DNA from: Paenibacillus hexagrammi
GTDB taxonomy: Bacteria > Bacillota > Bacilli > Paenibacillales > NBRC-103111
Length of the DNA stretch: 64,000 nt
NCBI RefSeq assembly: GCF_021513275.1
Contig: NZ_CP090978.1
Span: forward strand, 3,844,001-3,908,000
Reading direction: 5' to 3'
Positions 36,644 through 47,561 of the stretch are shown in pieces. Every line of letters begins with the position of its first letter. The first letter of the stretch is position 1. The position numbers and the translations under genes are program-made. The notes under the pieces were generated by a model. The model made no database searches, was not told where the DNA came from, and was given only the letters and a program-made list of their open reading frames with translations.

Positions 36644-38555
36644 ATGCGCTGGATTTCTTTAACTGCCGCTATGGGACTGCTGCTCAGTTCGATACCTGCA
36701 GCAGAATCACATACTTATGCTTCAACGTTACCCAAAATTCAACTCAAGGACAGGAGGGCTCCAATGAATCAAATACTGGATCGCAAGGATGTGCCAGCCG
36801 AGCACCGTTGGAATCTCGAGGATCTTTTTCCCGATCAAAAGGCTTGGGATCAAGAATTTCAAAAAGTGAAGGACTCTATTGGCAAAGTCAGCGCCTTCCA
36901 AGGTAAACTGAGTGATCCCGCAGCAGTAAAGCAGATCTTCGAGCTGGAAGACGAGATATCTCTTATGACTGAAAGACTGTACGTGTATGCCAACATGAAG
37001 CATCATGAAGATACAGCAGAGCCTACCTACCAGGCCTTATCCGATAAAGCCAAAAAAAATCAGCGTCGAGGTTGGAGAAGCACTTTCCTTTGTATCTCCT
37101 GAAATTTTGAGCCTTAGCGATGAACAGCTCCAACAAATGGTTAATGATCCATCCCTTTCCTTCTATAAAGATACGCTTGAGGAAATGATCCGTCAAAAGC
37201 CTCACGTGCTGTCCAAGGAGCAAGAAGCCCTGCTGGCACAAGCAGGCAATATGGCTGGAGCGCCAAGCACCATCTTCGGTATGTTAAACAATGCCGATTT
37301 GAAATTCCCGAAAATAAAAAATGAGAATGGCGAGGAAGTCGAGCTTACTCACGGCAGCTATATCCAGTTTCTTGAAAGCAGGAACCGTGATGTCCGTAAA
37401 GCAGCCTTCGAAGCGGTATACTCCACGTACCGCAGCCAAAAAAATACGATTGCAGCCACACTCAGCGCCAATATCAATAAAAACATTTTTTATGCGAAAG
37501 CGCGCAAATACCCTTCTGTGCTAGAGTCCACATTGTTCGGGGACAACATCAAGAAGGAAGTTTACACCAACCTGATCAGCACGATTCATGATTCTCTGCC
37601 GCAGCTGCAGCGCTACCTGAAGCTCCGCAAGAAGCTGCTTAAAGTGGATGAGCTTCACATGTATGACTTATTTGCCCCACTGGTTGAGGAATTTAAGATG
37701 AGTGTTACCTACCAGCAAGCACAGGAAGAAATCAAGAAAAGCTTAGCTCCATTGGGCGAGAATTATTTGAAGATTCTGCAGGAAGGCTTCGATAACCATT
37801 GGATCGACGTCTATGAGAATAAAAACAAACGCAACGGTGCATACAGCTGGGGCGCTTATGGTACACATCCCTATGTACTGCTCAACCATAAAGACAATTT
37901 GAACAGCATGTTCACGCTAACTCATGAAATGGGCCATGCCATTCATTCGTACTTATCCGATGAAACTCAGGCATACCGTTATGCGCAGTATACGATCTTC
38001 CTTGCAGAGGTTGCTTCCACATTGAACGAAGCACTGCTCATGGACTACCTGCTGAAGAAAGTGACAGACCCAAAAGAAAAGCTGTACCTGCTTACTTACT
38101 ATGCCGATCAATTCCGCACAACCGTATTCCGTCAAACGATGTTCGCTGAGTTCGAGATGATTACGCACGACAAAGCGGAGCACGGCGAGTCGCTCACTCC
38201 GCAAGAATTCAGCGAGATCTATTATGGACTTAACAAGCTGTACCACGGGGACGACATGGTCGTAGACCAGGATATCGAAATGGAGTGGGCCCGCATTCCT
38301 CACTTCTACAATAGCTTCTACGTTTACAAATATGCAACGGGCTTCTCAGCGGCAACAAGCTTTGCTAAGCAGATTCTGGAAGAGGGTCAGCCTGCCGTTG
38401 ACCGCTACCTAGGCTTTTTGAAAAGCGGCGGAAGCGACTACTCCATTGAAATCCTGAAACGTGCCGGCGTGGATATGTCCACCCCTGAACCGATCAAGCA
38501 GGCCATGAGCGTTTTCAGTTCTTTGCTTGACCAAATGGAGGAATTAACGAAATAA
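36644..38555 (+). CDS. pepF: Oligoendopeptidase F (M3 family), frameshifted; two possible starts
   Basis: This zinc peptidase of family M3 hydrolyses oligopeptides. The active-site motif is THEMGHAIHSYL, and VASTLNEALLMDYLL supplies the third zinc ligand. The break (about 37056) is an A8 run that should be A7, giving KAKKISVEVGEALSF. Two starts are possible. ATG 36764 follows a strong AGGAGG and gives the usual 596-residue cytoplasmic enzyme. ATG 36644, after GGGAGCG, adds 40 residues that look like a signal peptide (MRWISLTAAMGLLLSSIPAA, then ESHTYA). I give the longer span because the frame is open and the extension is signal-like; the shorter form is equally plausible. Confidence 0.9.
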
Positions 38556-38564
38556 TAGAGATAG

Positions 38565-38598
38565 ACGGTTGAAAGCCCGTGCTTTCAACCGTTTTCCA
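38565..38598 (+). terminator. Terminator after pepF
   Basis: ACGGTTGAAAGC and GCTTTCAACCGT pair perfectly around CCGT, followed by TTTCC. Confidence 0.85.
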
Positions 38599-38625
38599 TT
38601 TTCCCTATAAGAAAGGAGCTTATCG

Positions 38626-39018
38626 ATGAAATCGCAGTGGATGATGATTAGCATGTTTGTTTTTGCCCTGATAACCGCCATATTCGCCGTTATCAATGTG
38701 GAGTCGGTGCAGGTGAACTTCTTATTTGCTCAGACGAGTTTACCGCTTATTCTGGTCATTCTAACTTCAACCTTACTTGGCGGCTTGATTGTTGGTTTAT
38801 TTGGAGTCTTGCGATATTACCAATTACAAAGAAAAGTAAAGCAGCTGGAAAAGCAAGTAAAAGCAATGTCACCAACGTCTGAATTGTCTGATCCTGCTGT
38901 ACAAGCCTTAGAGCAACCCGCCGTCCTTTCAACGGAGCCTTCATCAAGCGAACAGGAAGACCCACAAGATCCGGAAGCTTCTAAAGATCCGAAGGATCCA
39001 CAAGATTCTACTTCGTAA
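38626..39018 (+). CDS. LapA domain-containing membrane protein
   Basis: This 130-residue protein has two membrane helices (MMISMFVFALITAIFAVI and PLILVILTSTLLGGLIVGLF) joined by the LapA/DUF1049 segment NVESVQVNFLFAQTSLPL, then a coiled-coil start (LQRKVKQLEKQVKAM) and an acidic, Pro/Ser/Asp-rich tail. GAAAGGAG precedes the ATG. Relatives in E. coli take part in lipopolysaccharide assembly; the Gram-positive role is unknown. Confidence 0.82.
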   Translation: MKSQWMMISMFVFALITAIFAVINVESVQVNFLFAQTSLPLILVILTSTLLGGLIVGLFGVLRYYQLQRKVKQLEKQVKAMSPTSELSDPAVQALEQPAVLSTEPSSSEQEDPQDPEASKDPKDPQDSTS

Positions 39019-39020
39019 AA

Positions 39021-39067
39021 AAGCTGCTGTCTGTTTACACCTATTTATAGTAAATGGATAGCAGCTT
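39021..39067. terminator. Terminator between convergent genes
   Basis: AAGCTGCT pairs with AGCAGCTT, extended by GTTTAC/GTAAAT; T6 follows on the minus strand. Confidence 0.75.
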
Positions 39068-39069
39068 CC

Positions 39070-39891
39070 CTAATAGGGAAATGATGCCAGATACAGAAGC
39101 CACGACACGGCACCTCCCACCAATGAGCTCAACGCATTCACCCCATCATTGGTCATCCACTTGAAGCCTCGAACCTGTTTGCTGCTTTGTCCGCAATGAA
39201 CACGCTTCTCTATGACTTTCCCGCAGGTCTCGCAGTGATACATGGTCTGTAAGGTCGCTCCCAAGAAGGAGTCCGCCAAGGAACCGACGAAACCGGCGAT
39301 GGCCGCTGCTAACATATAAAAATACCACGGTTCACCTAGACTCCCTGGTCTTATGGCCATAAGCACGCAAGCCACTGCCCCTATGAACGCTCCTCCTGCC
39401 ACCGATGCCCCAATGCCTAATGCTGTAATTCCGCCTGATGTTCCTGCCGCTACCTTCCGGCCATTTAGAATCGATCTCGGAACTGAACGGCTCATTCCAC
39501 CTATCTCAGTAGCCCAAGTGTCTGCATTTACCGTAGCCATGACGCCTAGGAATAAGCACCACCAGACTGTGTGCGGCCATATGGAGTGGAATATGCACAG
39601 AAGCAAAGCTAAGCCCCCGTTAGCAGCTACCTGACCCGCATCCCTTCTTCCGCCCTTTGCGTATCCACTCTCCGCTTCCGCTTTCACAGCATGCTTGACT
39701 TTGGACAGCAGCGTGGATGAAATAAAAAAAGCAATCAGTGTCCCAAACCAAGGCAGGCTGCCAGCCGCATACATCCATGTTCCTAAACCTACTGCGCCAA
39801 TGAATCCTGACATGGATAAAGATCTCCGCCAATACGCCAAGCCGGCGATAAGAATACTTCCTATGAATCCCAATCCCCAAACCCCAACCAT
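39070..39891 (-). CDS. DUF92 family membrane protein
   Basis: This 273-residue polytopic protein has the DUF92/TMEM19 signatures SMSGFIGAVGLG, NGGLALLLC, MATVNADTWATEIG and GFVGSLADSFLGATLQ. A CETC...HCGQ segment (around residue 225) could bind metal. Related plant proteins phosphorylate phytyl phosphate, so a polyprenyl-phosphate kinase activity is possible. CGGAGGG precedes the ATG. Confidence 0.87.
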   Translation of the reverse strand: MVGVWGLGFIGSILIAGLAYWRRSLSMSGFIGAVGLGTWMYAAGSLPWFGTLIAFFISSTLLSKVKHAVKAEAESGYAKGGRRDAGQVAANGGLALLLCIFHSIWPHTVWWCLFLGVMATVNADTWATEIGGMSRSVPRSILNGRKVAAGTSGGITALGIGASVAGGAFIGAVACVLMAIRPGSLGEPWYFYMLAAAIAGFVGSLADSFLGATLQTMYHCETCGKVIEKRVHCGQSSKQVRGFKWMTNDGVNALSSLVGGAVSWLLYLASFPY

Positions 39892-40128
39892 CTCATAACC
39901 CTCCGTTAAATACGGATAACCAATTTTTGTAACCTCATTGTATCATAATACGGGATTCCCGCGAACTTTTGAAAAAGTCTCCTGCGTCAGCGACACAACG
40001 CGCCGTGATTGAAAACCAATGAGAATATTCGACAAATTCCTTCAAATTATTTCACGTTTCGGCAGGAATTATTGCCATTCACGGGGAATATAAGAAACAA
40101 AGATGATAAGACGGCAAGGAGATCCTAT

Positions 40129-41318
40129 ATGGAACATGAACTTTTTGACTTGGAGCCTCGAATGAAAAGAGATCTAGAATCCACAAGAAATGCTGCGCGT
40201 CATCTTTGATTACGCTGCTAAAATTGCAAACGAACGAAATCTGGACAATGTGCTGATGCTAATGGCCGATATGGGACGCGATATGATTGTGTCGGACCGC
40301 TGCACAGTATGGCTGCTGGATAAACATAAAAATGAACTGTGGTCCAAAGTGGCCCACGGGGTTGACGAGATTCGCATTCCAAGTACCGCCGGGCTTGTCG
40401 GATACGCTGTTACGCATGATCAAGCTGTCTTCATTGACGACGCCTATACGAACGTTGAATGATGAGGAGTATTTGATAAGCGGCGCACTGCGCACCGACC
40501 AAATGACCGGCTACCGCACCAAAGCGATCATTGTCATCCCTTTTCGGAACAATGAAGGCGAAATTATGGGAGCTTACCAGGCCATTAACAAAATGACCCC
40601 GAGTGAGCTATTCTCCGAGAAGGATATGGAATACATAACCCTCGCTGCTTCCTATGCCGGAAAATCACTAGAATCCGCCCTGCTTACGCATGAGATTGAG
40701 GAAACGCAGAAAGAAATTATTTTTACGATGGGGGAAATCGGCGAGAGCCGTTCCAAAGAAACCGGCAACCACGTCAAGCGTGTAGCGGAATATTCCTATT
40801 TGATTGCACTGGGTCTTGGTCTAAGCGTCGAAGAAGCGGAGCTGCTTAAAATGGCGTCACCTATGCATGATATCGGAAAAGTAGCTATTCCCGACGAAGT
40901 GCTGAAGAAACCAGGCAAGCTGACAGAGGAAGAATTCAAAGTGATGCAGGCCCATACAGAAATCGGGTATAATCTGCTAAAAAACTCAAATCGTCATATT
41001 TTGAAAACGGCGGCAATTGTCGCCTATGAGCATCATGAAAAATGGAACGGAAAGGGCTACCCTAGAGGCTTGAAGGGCGAGGAAATTCATATATTTGGAC
41101 GGATTACGGCGATTGCCGACGTCTTCGACGCTTTAGGAAGCGAGCGCGTGTACAAAAAAGCGTGGGAGCTTGATCGGATCTTGAATCTCTTCAAAGAGGA
41201 GCGAGGCGAGCATTTTGACCCTCATGTCGTCGATGCGTTTTTCGAACAGCTTCCCGCCATTTTAAAAGCCCAAGTTCGTTATTCGGATGCCAATTTGCAA
41301 GCCAAGCAAGGCCAATAG
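40129..41318 (+). CDS. GAF/HD-GYP domain c-di-GMP phosphodiesterase, two frame breaks
   Basis: This signalling protein has about 396 residues. ATG 40129 (after AAGGAGAT) encodes MEHELFDLEPRMKRDLEST; removing one A near 40182 joins it to LRVIFDYAAKIANERN, the start of a GAF domain (DRCTVWLLDKHKNELWSKVA). A second break near 40456 leads to NDEEYLISGALRT and the end of GAF. The HD domain has HDIGK, and HHEKWNGKGYPRGLKG carries the HD-GYP-like GYP motif. Such enzymes hydrolyse c-di-GMP. A c-di-GMP riboswitch at about 50.9 kb shows that the signal is used here. Confidence 0.88.
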
Positions 41319-41438
41319 AAACAACCATTCAAGCAATCTTCAACTTACGGCCCCCTCCGAATAATAAAGCGGCCCATGAATTCTTGGGTGGTGATTATGA
41401 ACTTGGCAATCCCCTATGACTAGGGTTCATATTGTGAA

Positions 41439-41477
41439 AAAAAGGATCTCGGAAGCATGTTTCCGAAATCCTTTTTT
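41439..41477 (+). terminator. Terminator after the HD-GYP gene
   Basis: AAAAGGAT-TCGGAA pairs with TTCCGA-ATCCTTTT. A-rich and T-rich flanks allow use from both strands. Confidence 0.75.
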
Positions 41478-41499
41478 GGCTTATTCAATTACTTGCAGC

Positions 41500-42128
41500 T
41501 TATGGAATAACCACCGTCAACTGTCCGAGTGATTGCTCGCCCCAGTACAATTCAAATCGGTCTCCGTGATGCACACTACCAACACCTTCTGGTGTACCTG
41601 TGTAGATCATGTCACCCTCGCCTAAACCGAAATGCGTACCGATAAAATCAACGATGGTCTGCAGATCAAAGATCATATTGCGGATATCGCCTGTCTGCAC
41701 GGTTCTTCCGTTAATTTGCAGCTGAAACTGCGTTTGAACCAATTGCTCCATACCTGGGAAGGTCATAAATGCACTAACAGGAGCGGACCCCAGGAAGCCT
41801 TTTGCCGGCAGCCACGGCTCGCCTTTTTCTTGATTGTGCTCTGAACATCCCGAAGTGTAAAATCAATGCCTAACGCAAAGGAATCGACCAGTTCATCGAC
41901 ACGAATGCCAGGAGTATACGCTTTACCGATGTGAAGCACAAGCTCCGCTTCATAGTGAATCTCACCGCGATCACCGGGAAGCCGCACCTCACCTGCACTC
42001 CAATCTACAAGAGCATGAGTCGGTTTCGTAAATATCATGGGCTGATCCGGCACATCATTGCCAAGCTCAGCCGCATGGGCTCTGTAATTACGCCCTACAC
42101 AATAAATATTGCGAATGTTCGTTGTCAT
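41500..42128 (-). CDS. Fumarylacetoacetate hydrolase family protein, frameshifted
   Basis: This enzyme of about 209 residues has the FAH-family metal site: [10 protein letters not shown] (Glu ligands) and DFTLRDVQ, then TGTPEGVG in the second frame. The break (about 41828) is in an A5 run of AAGAAAAAGGCG; one more A gives [15 protein letters not shown]. Members act on 2-oxo acids, oxaloacetate or catechol breakdown products; the substrate is open. AGGAG precedes the ATG by 11 bases. Confidence 0.9.
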
Positions 42129-42145
42129 CGCTTCACAAACTCCTA

Positions 42146-43435
42146 TTATTTTGTTTGCAAGATATGCCCCTGCTCGTCCACTTTAACATTGAAGGCTTTG
42201 GAAATCTTCGTTAATCTTTCGAACAGCTTGGAGCCGTCTTCCGCATTCATCGGAGTCGGCAGCGCCCCCTTGGTTAATATAGGAACCAGTTGAATATCAC
42301 ACTGCTGATCCTTCGAGCAGGAGGCTTCCAGGATGCCTGAATCCCAGGTCTTCGAATTTCCATTTGTCGTGAAAATAAAATTCCCCATACTATAGGCAAT
42401 CCACTTGCCTTTATAATTCTCAAAGCCCTGCAGCACATGGGGGTGTCCGCCGACGATTAAATCAGCCCCCGCATCGATATAGCGGTGCGCCAATTCCTTT
42501 TGATTTTTATCCGGATTGTCTTCGCGTTCCGTACCCCAATGAGCGAGCACAACAACAAGATCAGCCTGCTGCTTGGCTTTCTGAACGGCTTCCACAGGCA
42601 TCAAATAGCTATAGGTTTCCGCTACTCCCGCATGGTCAGCTCCCGCCTTCCAAGAGGCGTCCGGCACTACCCGACTGAACCCTAGAAACGCAATTTTAAT
42701 CCCTTGTTTTTCAACGATAACGGGCTCATACGCTTCTTGTGTATTCTTCCCCGCTCCCACGCGCTTGATATCAAGCTTGTCCAATACTTCCATCGTATCG
42801 AACAAGCCATCCTGCCCGTAATCCATGATATGATTGTTTGCCAGGTTGACTAGGTCTACACCTGCTGCCTTCAATTCAGGGAGGGCATCCGGTGATGAGC
42901 GGTACACATATTCCTTAGATTGGGCAGTCCCCCTTGTCGTTACCGGAGTTTCAAGATTGGCAATCGTATAATCAGCGTTGGTCCATATATCCTTTACATT
43001 CGTATAAGGGTAATCATAGCCTTGCTTTAGCAAGATATCTTCGACATTACCGGCCATGATGACGTCGCCGACAAAATCCAGCTTGACGGTTCCATCTCCT
43101 GCTGCTGAGGCAGAATTTTCACTGCTGGCTTTTGAAGACGCCGGAGTAACTGCCGATGAATTCACGGAAGGCTCTGGACTGACAGTGCCGCTTGTTCCAG
43201 CCTGACTTGCTGGAGTGGTTGAGCTGGCAGAGCGAGGTTCAGATGAAGAAGCCGCTTCCAATTGAACGGCTGGATCAGTTCGCGAGGTAACGTAAGCTGC
43301 TCCGACACCTACTGCAAAGCAGGCTGCCGCCGCAAGCGTCAAGCTAAGAAAAACCTTGACAGGCGTCTTTTCACGAAATTCGCCCTGTTGCCTTTGAGGC
43401 TTCGACTTTCGATGTCTTTCCAATCTAGATTCCAA
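42146..43435 (-). CDS. CapA family protein (PGA_cap domain)
   Basis: This membrane-anchored 429-residue protein has a short cytoplasmic tail, one helix ([21 protein letters not shown]), a Ser/Ala/Thr linker (about 55-110) and a CapA/metallophosphatase-like domain with [30 protein letters not shown] and [10 protein letters not shown]. Relatives build or process poly-gamma-glutamate capsule. The start is TTG, after GGGGAATG. It is 17 bases upstream of the FAH gene on the same strand, though a functional link is not evident. Confidence 0.9.
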   Translation of the reverse strand: MESRLERHRKSKPQRQQGEFREKTPVKVFLSLTLAAAACFAVGVGAAYVTSRTDPAVQLEAASSSEPRSASSTTPASQAGTSGTVSPEPSVNSSAVTPASSKASSENSASAAGDGTVKLDFVGDVIMAGNVEDILLKQGYDYPYTNVKDIWTNADYTIANLETPVTTRGTAQSKEYVYRSSPDALPELKAAGVDLVNLANNHIMDYGQDGLFDTMEVLDKLDIKRVGAGKNTQEAYEPVIVEKQGIKIAFLGFSRVVPDASWKAGADHAGVAETYSYLMPVEAVQKAKQQADLVVVLAHWGTEREDNPDKNQKELAHRYIDAGADLIVGGHPHVLQGFENYKGKWIAYSMGNFIFTTNGNSKTWDSGILEASCSKDQQCDIQLVPILTKGALPTPMNAEDGSKLFERLTKISKAFNVKVDEQGHILQTK

Positions 43436-43586
43436 TTGAACATTCCCCTTTCCCCCTTCAAATTATATCAGAACAAGCTGGGTCTGGGTACACGTAATGA
43501 GCTGCCCTTTCTAGGAGCAGATTGAATGTGATATAACAAATGTGTAAACATGAAGTCACCCACTTTTCCAGAAAGGAAGCAAAATT

Positions 43587-44396
43587 GTGGATAAAATCGC
43601 CATTATTTCAGATATTCATGGGAATGTTCCCGCGCTTGAAGCTGTCTTGAATGATATCAAGGAACGCGAAATTCGCCGCATTGTGTGTCTTGGCGATCTA
43701 GTAGGCAAGGGCCCTGGGTCTGCTGAGGCAGTTGATCGATTGCGGGAGGTTTGTGAAACGATCGTTCAAGGGAACTGGGATCTGGGCATCACCTATAAGC
43801 AGGATACAGCAGGCGGCATTTGGCAGCAGGAGATGCTCGGGAGCGAGAGGCTTGCCTATCTTGCCGGGCTGCCTTTTTCCGTAGATATCCCTGTCAGCGG
43901 CAGGCTGCTAAGGCTTTTTCACGCCTCCTCCACTAGCATCTTTCATCGTGTGAAGCGAAAATCGCCCAAGGAGGAACGGCTTGCACTATTCCGCAACACA
44001 GAGGCGACAGGCTATGCCAGCGCACCTTATACGCCTGATATCGTGGGATACGGCGATATTCATGTTTCCTTCATGCTGACCATGAAGAACCCGCACCAAG
44101 CTGCTATTGCCGGTTCAGACGCCCCAGAGGAAGGGCTCGTGCTATTCAATACAGGAAGTGTAGGCTGCCCCTATGACGGTATTCCTCAAGCCTGTTACAC
44201 AGTAATGGAAGGCAGATTTGATGCCGAACTCAGCAGAGATAAGCGCAGCGGATTTGCTGTTCAATTCGTCAGAGTGCCTTACGATATTCCAAGAGCCGTG
44301 CGTCTTGCCTATGAAGCTGATATGCCCGGAGCGCGCAGATATGAGTTGGAGATTACGACGGCTGCTGTTCATAAAGAATTGGATGAACTAGGATGA
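43587..44396 (+). CDS. Metallophosphoesterase (YfcE/calcineurin-like)
   Basis: This 269-residue protein has the calcineurin-like metal motifs: SDIHGN at residues 8-13, CLGDLVGKGP, GNWD, then GYGDIHVSF and NTGSVGCPYDG. It is probably a soluble phosphodiesterase of unknown target. The start is GTG after AAAGGAAG. Its stop lies just inside the region of the following MFS gene, so the two may be one operon. Confidence 0.88.
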   Translation: MDKIAIISDIHGNVPALEAVLNDIKEREIRRIVCLGDLVGKGPGSAEAVDRLREVCETIVQGNWDLGITYKQDTAGGIWQQEMLGSERLAYLAGLPFSVDIPVSGRLLRLFHASSTSIFHRVKRKSPKEERLALFRNTEATGYASAPYTPDIVGYGDIHVSFMLTMKNPHQAAIAGSDAPEEGLVLFNTGSVGCPYDGIPQACYTVMEGRFDAELSRDKRSGFAVQFVRVPYDIPRAVRLAYEADMPGARRYELEITTAAVHKELDELG

Positions 44397-44410
44397 GAGG
44401 AGAAGCTTAC

Positions 44411-45634
44411 ATGGTTCGATGGCAGATTAACCTGGTCGTTTTGTGGTTAGGGCAGTTCCTGGTAATGGGCGGCATGACCATGATCGTCCCTTTCCTGCCC
44501 TTGTACTTGCAAGACCTAGGACTTACCGATTCTCATGAAATTGCCACATGGGCAGGCATTATTTTTGCCGGCAATTTCGTGACATCTTTTTTGTTTCAAC
44601 CCTTCTGGGGGAGCCTGGCTGACCGGTATGGCAGGAAAGTCATGCTGCTTCGCTCCGGCTTCGGCATGGCCATTGTCATGACCCTGATGGGCTTTGCGAC
44701 GAATGCCTGGCAGTTATTGATTCTGCGCATGCTGAATGGGACTATCTCCGGGTTTGCCCCGGCTGCTGTGGCGCTCATGTCAACCAATACGCCAAAGGAA
44801 CGGATCGGCTTTGCCATGGGGACGCTGCAATCGGGAGCGGTTGCCGGTACGATTCTCGGACCGTTCATCGGCGGACTGCTGGCAGAATGGATCGGCTTCC
44901 GGTACATCTTTTATATTACAGGAACGCTGCTCTTCATTGCCTCATTACTCACTTGGTGGCTGGTTAAAGAAAAATTCAACGCCAGAGAAGCTGCGGCCAA
45001 ACCGAAGGTATCCATCGCACAAAGCTTTGAACTGATCCGTCATGTCAAGCAGCTGCCCTCGTTATATGCCGTTACATTTATTATTCAATTCGCGATGCTG
45101 AGCACAATGCCACTCATGCCGCTGTTTGTAGGGGAGCTGCATGGTCAGTCAGAAGGGCTAGCGTTCTTTGCAGGATTGGTCAGTTCCATCACTGGATTCT
45201 CCAATATGGTTGCTTCGCCGCTATTAGGTCGGCTCTCCGACCGGATCGGTCCGGAACGAATATTAGCGATCTGTCTGATTGGCGCTGCTGTTCTTTTCGT
45301 TCCGCAGGCGCTTGTCCATAATGTTTGGCAGCTGTTCGCTGCCAGATTCGGACTGGGTATTTTTATGGGAGGGCTGCTGCCAACCGTAAATGCACTCATC
45401 CGCAAATACACGCCGGAAGGGATGGAGAGCCGCTCCTACAGCTTCAATACCAGCGCGCTTAGCTTAGGCAACATGTCCGGCCCCGTCATCGGTGGTGCGT
45501 TATCCGGACTTCTGACTATCAGGGAGCTGTTTATCGCATCAGCTGTTGTGCTTCTTCTTAACTCTTACTGGGTCTACAAAACACTTTATCGAAATCATAG
45601 CCGCTTAAACCCAAGGGCACAACAAACCTCTTAA
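44411..45634 (+). CDS. MFS transporter, multidrug-efflux type
   Basis: This protein of about 407 residues has 12 helices and the antiporter motifs GSLADRYGRKVMLLRSG (loop 2-3) and GAVAGTILGPFIGG (motif C of drug exporters). The longer ORF starts at 44393, but ATG 44411 has GAGGAG 8 bases upstream. The closest type I know is MdtG/Bmr-like. Substrate unknown. Confidence 0.9.
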   Translation: MVRWQINLVVLWLGQFLVMGGMTMIVPFLPLYLQDLGLTDSHEIATWAGIIFAGNFVTSFLFQPFWGSLADRYGRKVMLLRSGFGMAIVMTLMGFATNAWQLLILRMLNGTISGFAPAAVALMSTNTPKERIGFAMGTLQSGAVAGTILGPFIGGLLAEWIGFRYIFYITGTLLFIASLLTWWLVKEKFNAREAAAKPKVSIAQSFELIRHVKQLPSLYAVTFIIQFAMLSTMPLMPLFVGELHGQSEGLAFFAGLVSSITGFSNMVASPLLGRLSDRIGPERILAICLIGAAVLFVPQALVHNVWQLFAARFGLGIFMGGLLPTVNALIRKYTPEGMESRSYSFNTSALSLGNMSGPVIGGALSGLLTIRELFIASAVVLLLNSYWVYKTLYRNHSRLNPRAQQTS

Positions 45635-45642
45635 TCATGAGT

Positions 45643-45714
45643 AAAACCCATCTCACTGCTGCGGAACCGGACTTAGTCCGGACTTGATGCAGACTGCAGC
45701 GAGATGGGTTTTTT
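45643..45714. terminator. Terminator between convergent genes
   Basis: AAAACCCATCTC pairs with GAGATGGGTTTT; an inner stem CCGGACTTAGTCCGG lies at the top. T6 follows on the plus strand. Confidence 0.85.
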
Positions 45715-45729
45715 GTATCTTACATTATC

Positions 45730-46311
45730 TTACATATAGTTCATGGATGGCTGTTGTTGAATCGGTTGGAACGTATGCAGATACGTCTTGGCAGTGTGGT
45801 CATGCATCGTAGGCACTTGATACTGTCCCATTTGATTCATGAGCAAGAAGGTATCATAAGCGTGCTGATTAGCGGCTATAGCACCGTTAAGCAGCATTTG
45901 TCTTACGTTCGGATCTGCACATTCGAGCGAAGCCTGCATGCCGTTCTTCGCGCTGTTCTTGTGGCAGCTGAGCATAGAGCTGAGAATTTGCTCGTCATTC
46001 ATGCGGCCTTGCATCTGTGGTGACGTTTTGGCAGGCTGACGAAGGCCGTACTGGATTTGCTGCGGAGAAGCCTGGCTGAACATGTGACCTCCCGCTTGCA
46101 TTCCGCCGGTGCGGTTTACCGCATTGTAATCATGCGTATAAGCCACCAGTTGATCATAATGCTGAATGGCGCTTTGCAGATGCTGGCGGATAAGCTGCTT
46201 GACCTGCTGATTTTGCGCCTGCTCTTCATAGAAGGAAAAATGATTGATCATGTTCGTTTTTTCACATAAAATTTCGTGGACTTCCATGGCTTCATGTGCA
46301 CCGAATGGCAT
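45730..46311 (-). CDS. Spore coat protein, CotF family
   Basis: This 193-residue protein has the ferritin-like helical CotF layout: EVHEILCEKTNMINHFSFY at the start, a Gln/Met/Gly-rich middle, and DEQILSSMLSCHKNSAKNGM with QHAYDTFLLMNQMG. The last 40 residues are His/Gln/Pro-rich. Coat proteins of this family are placed on the endospore surface, which supports a spore former. AAGAGGAG precedes the ATG by 9 bases. Confidence 0.87.
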   Translation of the reverse strand: MPFGAHEAMEVHEILCEKTNMINHFSFYEEQAQNQQVKQLIRQHLQSAIQHYDQLVAYTHDYNAVNRTGGMQAGGHMFSQASPQQIQYGLRQPAKTSPQMQGRMNDEQILSSMLSCHKNSAKNGMQASLECADPNVRQMLLNGAIAANQHAYDTFLLMNQMGQYQVPTMHDHTAKTYLHTFQPIQQQPSMNYM

Positions 46312-46492
46312 AAGGGAATTCTCCTCTTTTCATCAAAATGGGGTTAGCTAAAAAATCACCTTGTATAGCGTCACCAAATCCAAAATATTTATCCGTGTGG
46401 CTCTAAAGTGGATTTCACAATCAATATATGGTAATATATGGGCAACACTCATGTATTTTTATTTGATTATAGATAGGAAAAAGGAGCCTTCC

Positions 46493-46711
46493 ATGAAATT
46501 GAATTGGCGTAAGATCGTGTTCATCGTTCTATGTGCAGAACTCCTCTTTGTGTATTGGAACAGCCTAAGCGCCATGCAGTTCAGGAGACAGCAGGCTATG
46601 CTTCGATCCGAAACGGAGCCTATGAATCCCGTCATCAGCCAAATGAATTCTCCGACACCTACTCCCTCGTCCAAATATGATTCCCGGCAAGATCTTCAGA
46701 AAGCATCGTAG
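46493..46711 (+). CDS. Hypothetical single-helix membrane protein, 72 residues
   Basis: An N-terminal membrane helix (IVFIVLCAELLFVYW) is followed by a polar tail rich in Gln, Pro, Ser and Thr. AAAAGGAG precedes ATG 46493. No family recognised. Confidence 0.6.
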   Translation: MKLNWRKIVFIVLCAELLFVYWNSLSAMQFRRQQAMLRSETEPMNPVISQMNSPTPTPSSKYDSRQDLQKAS

Positions 46712-46760
46712 AAAAAGCGTCCTTAACTCGAGCAGCAAGGCTCAAGTGAGGACGCTTTTA
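46712..46760. terminator. Terminator between convergent genes
   Basis: AAAAGCGTCC pairs with GGACGCTTTT; usable from both strands. Confidence 0.75.
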
Positions 46761-46768
46761 TTCGTTTT

Positions 46769-47417
46769 CTATTTCACTCTGGCTAGGGCTAAACCGTCGT
46801 AAGCGGGAAGGATCGTACTTTCTAGGCGAGGATCGGATGCTATTCTCCGGTTAAATTCACGCATCGCCTGCACAGAAGCTTTATTCTGGTTCGGGTCGAC
46901 GACTTTACCGCGCATGAGTGTATTATCTCCAGCAATGATGGCTCCTGAGTTAGCCAACGTGATGGCATATTCAAGGTAGTTCGGATAATTCACTTTATCT
47001 GCGTCGATAAAGAAAAAATCAAAGCGCTCCTGCGCTTCCTCCATCTGCTTCAGATGTACGAGCGCCTCCCCCAACACGGTATTCGACCTTATCGAGGTAC
47101 CCGGCTTCAGCAACATGGCGTTTGGCGATGTCTGCAAAATCCTGCTTCAGTTCCAGGGAGATCAGTTTTCCTCCTGCCTCAAGCCCCCTGGCAAGACAGA
47201 TACCGCTGTATCCGCCTAATGCACCAATCTCGAGCACACGCTCCGCCTTGATCATTCTGACGAGCATGGTCAGCAATCTACCGTAACCGGGTGCGATTGA
47301 AATTTCCGGCATATTGTGCTGACGGATGCCTTCCTTGACTTTTTCCAGCTCGTTATCTTGCTCATACAACGATTCCATGTAAACTTCGGCTGACACCGTT
47401 ACGGGCGAATCTGTCAT
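46769..47417 (-). CDS. O-methyltransferase (class I, COG4122), frameshifted
   Basis: This SAM-dependent enzyme has about 215 residues and the family motifs ERVLEIGALGGYSGICLA (SAM), ISLELKQDFADIAKRHV and, in the second frame, FDFFFIDADKVNYPNYLE (metal and catalytic Asp) and GAIIAGDNTLMRG. The break (about 47078) is a G5 run that should be G4, giving EYRVGEALVHLKQ. Homologues methylate catechol-like compounds or tRNA (TrmR). Confidence 0.91.
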
Positions 47418-47561
47418 ATCTCCTGTCTCCTGTTCCTAAATTCTATGATTTCGTTTGTATGTACACTCTGTTTATCCTATACTTGTTAATTGTATGAGTT
47501 TTCATGCTGCTGAGCAACCTTGCCGCATGTCGGCATTCAAGGATAGAAAGGATTAAACTGC

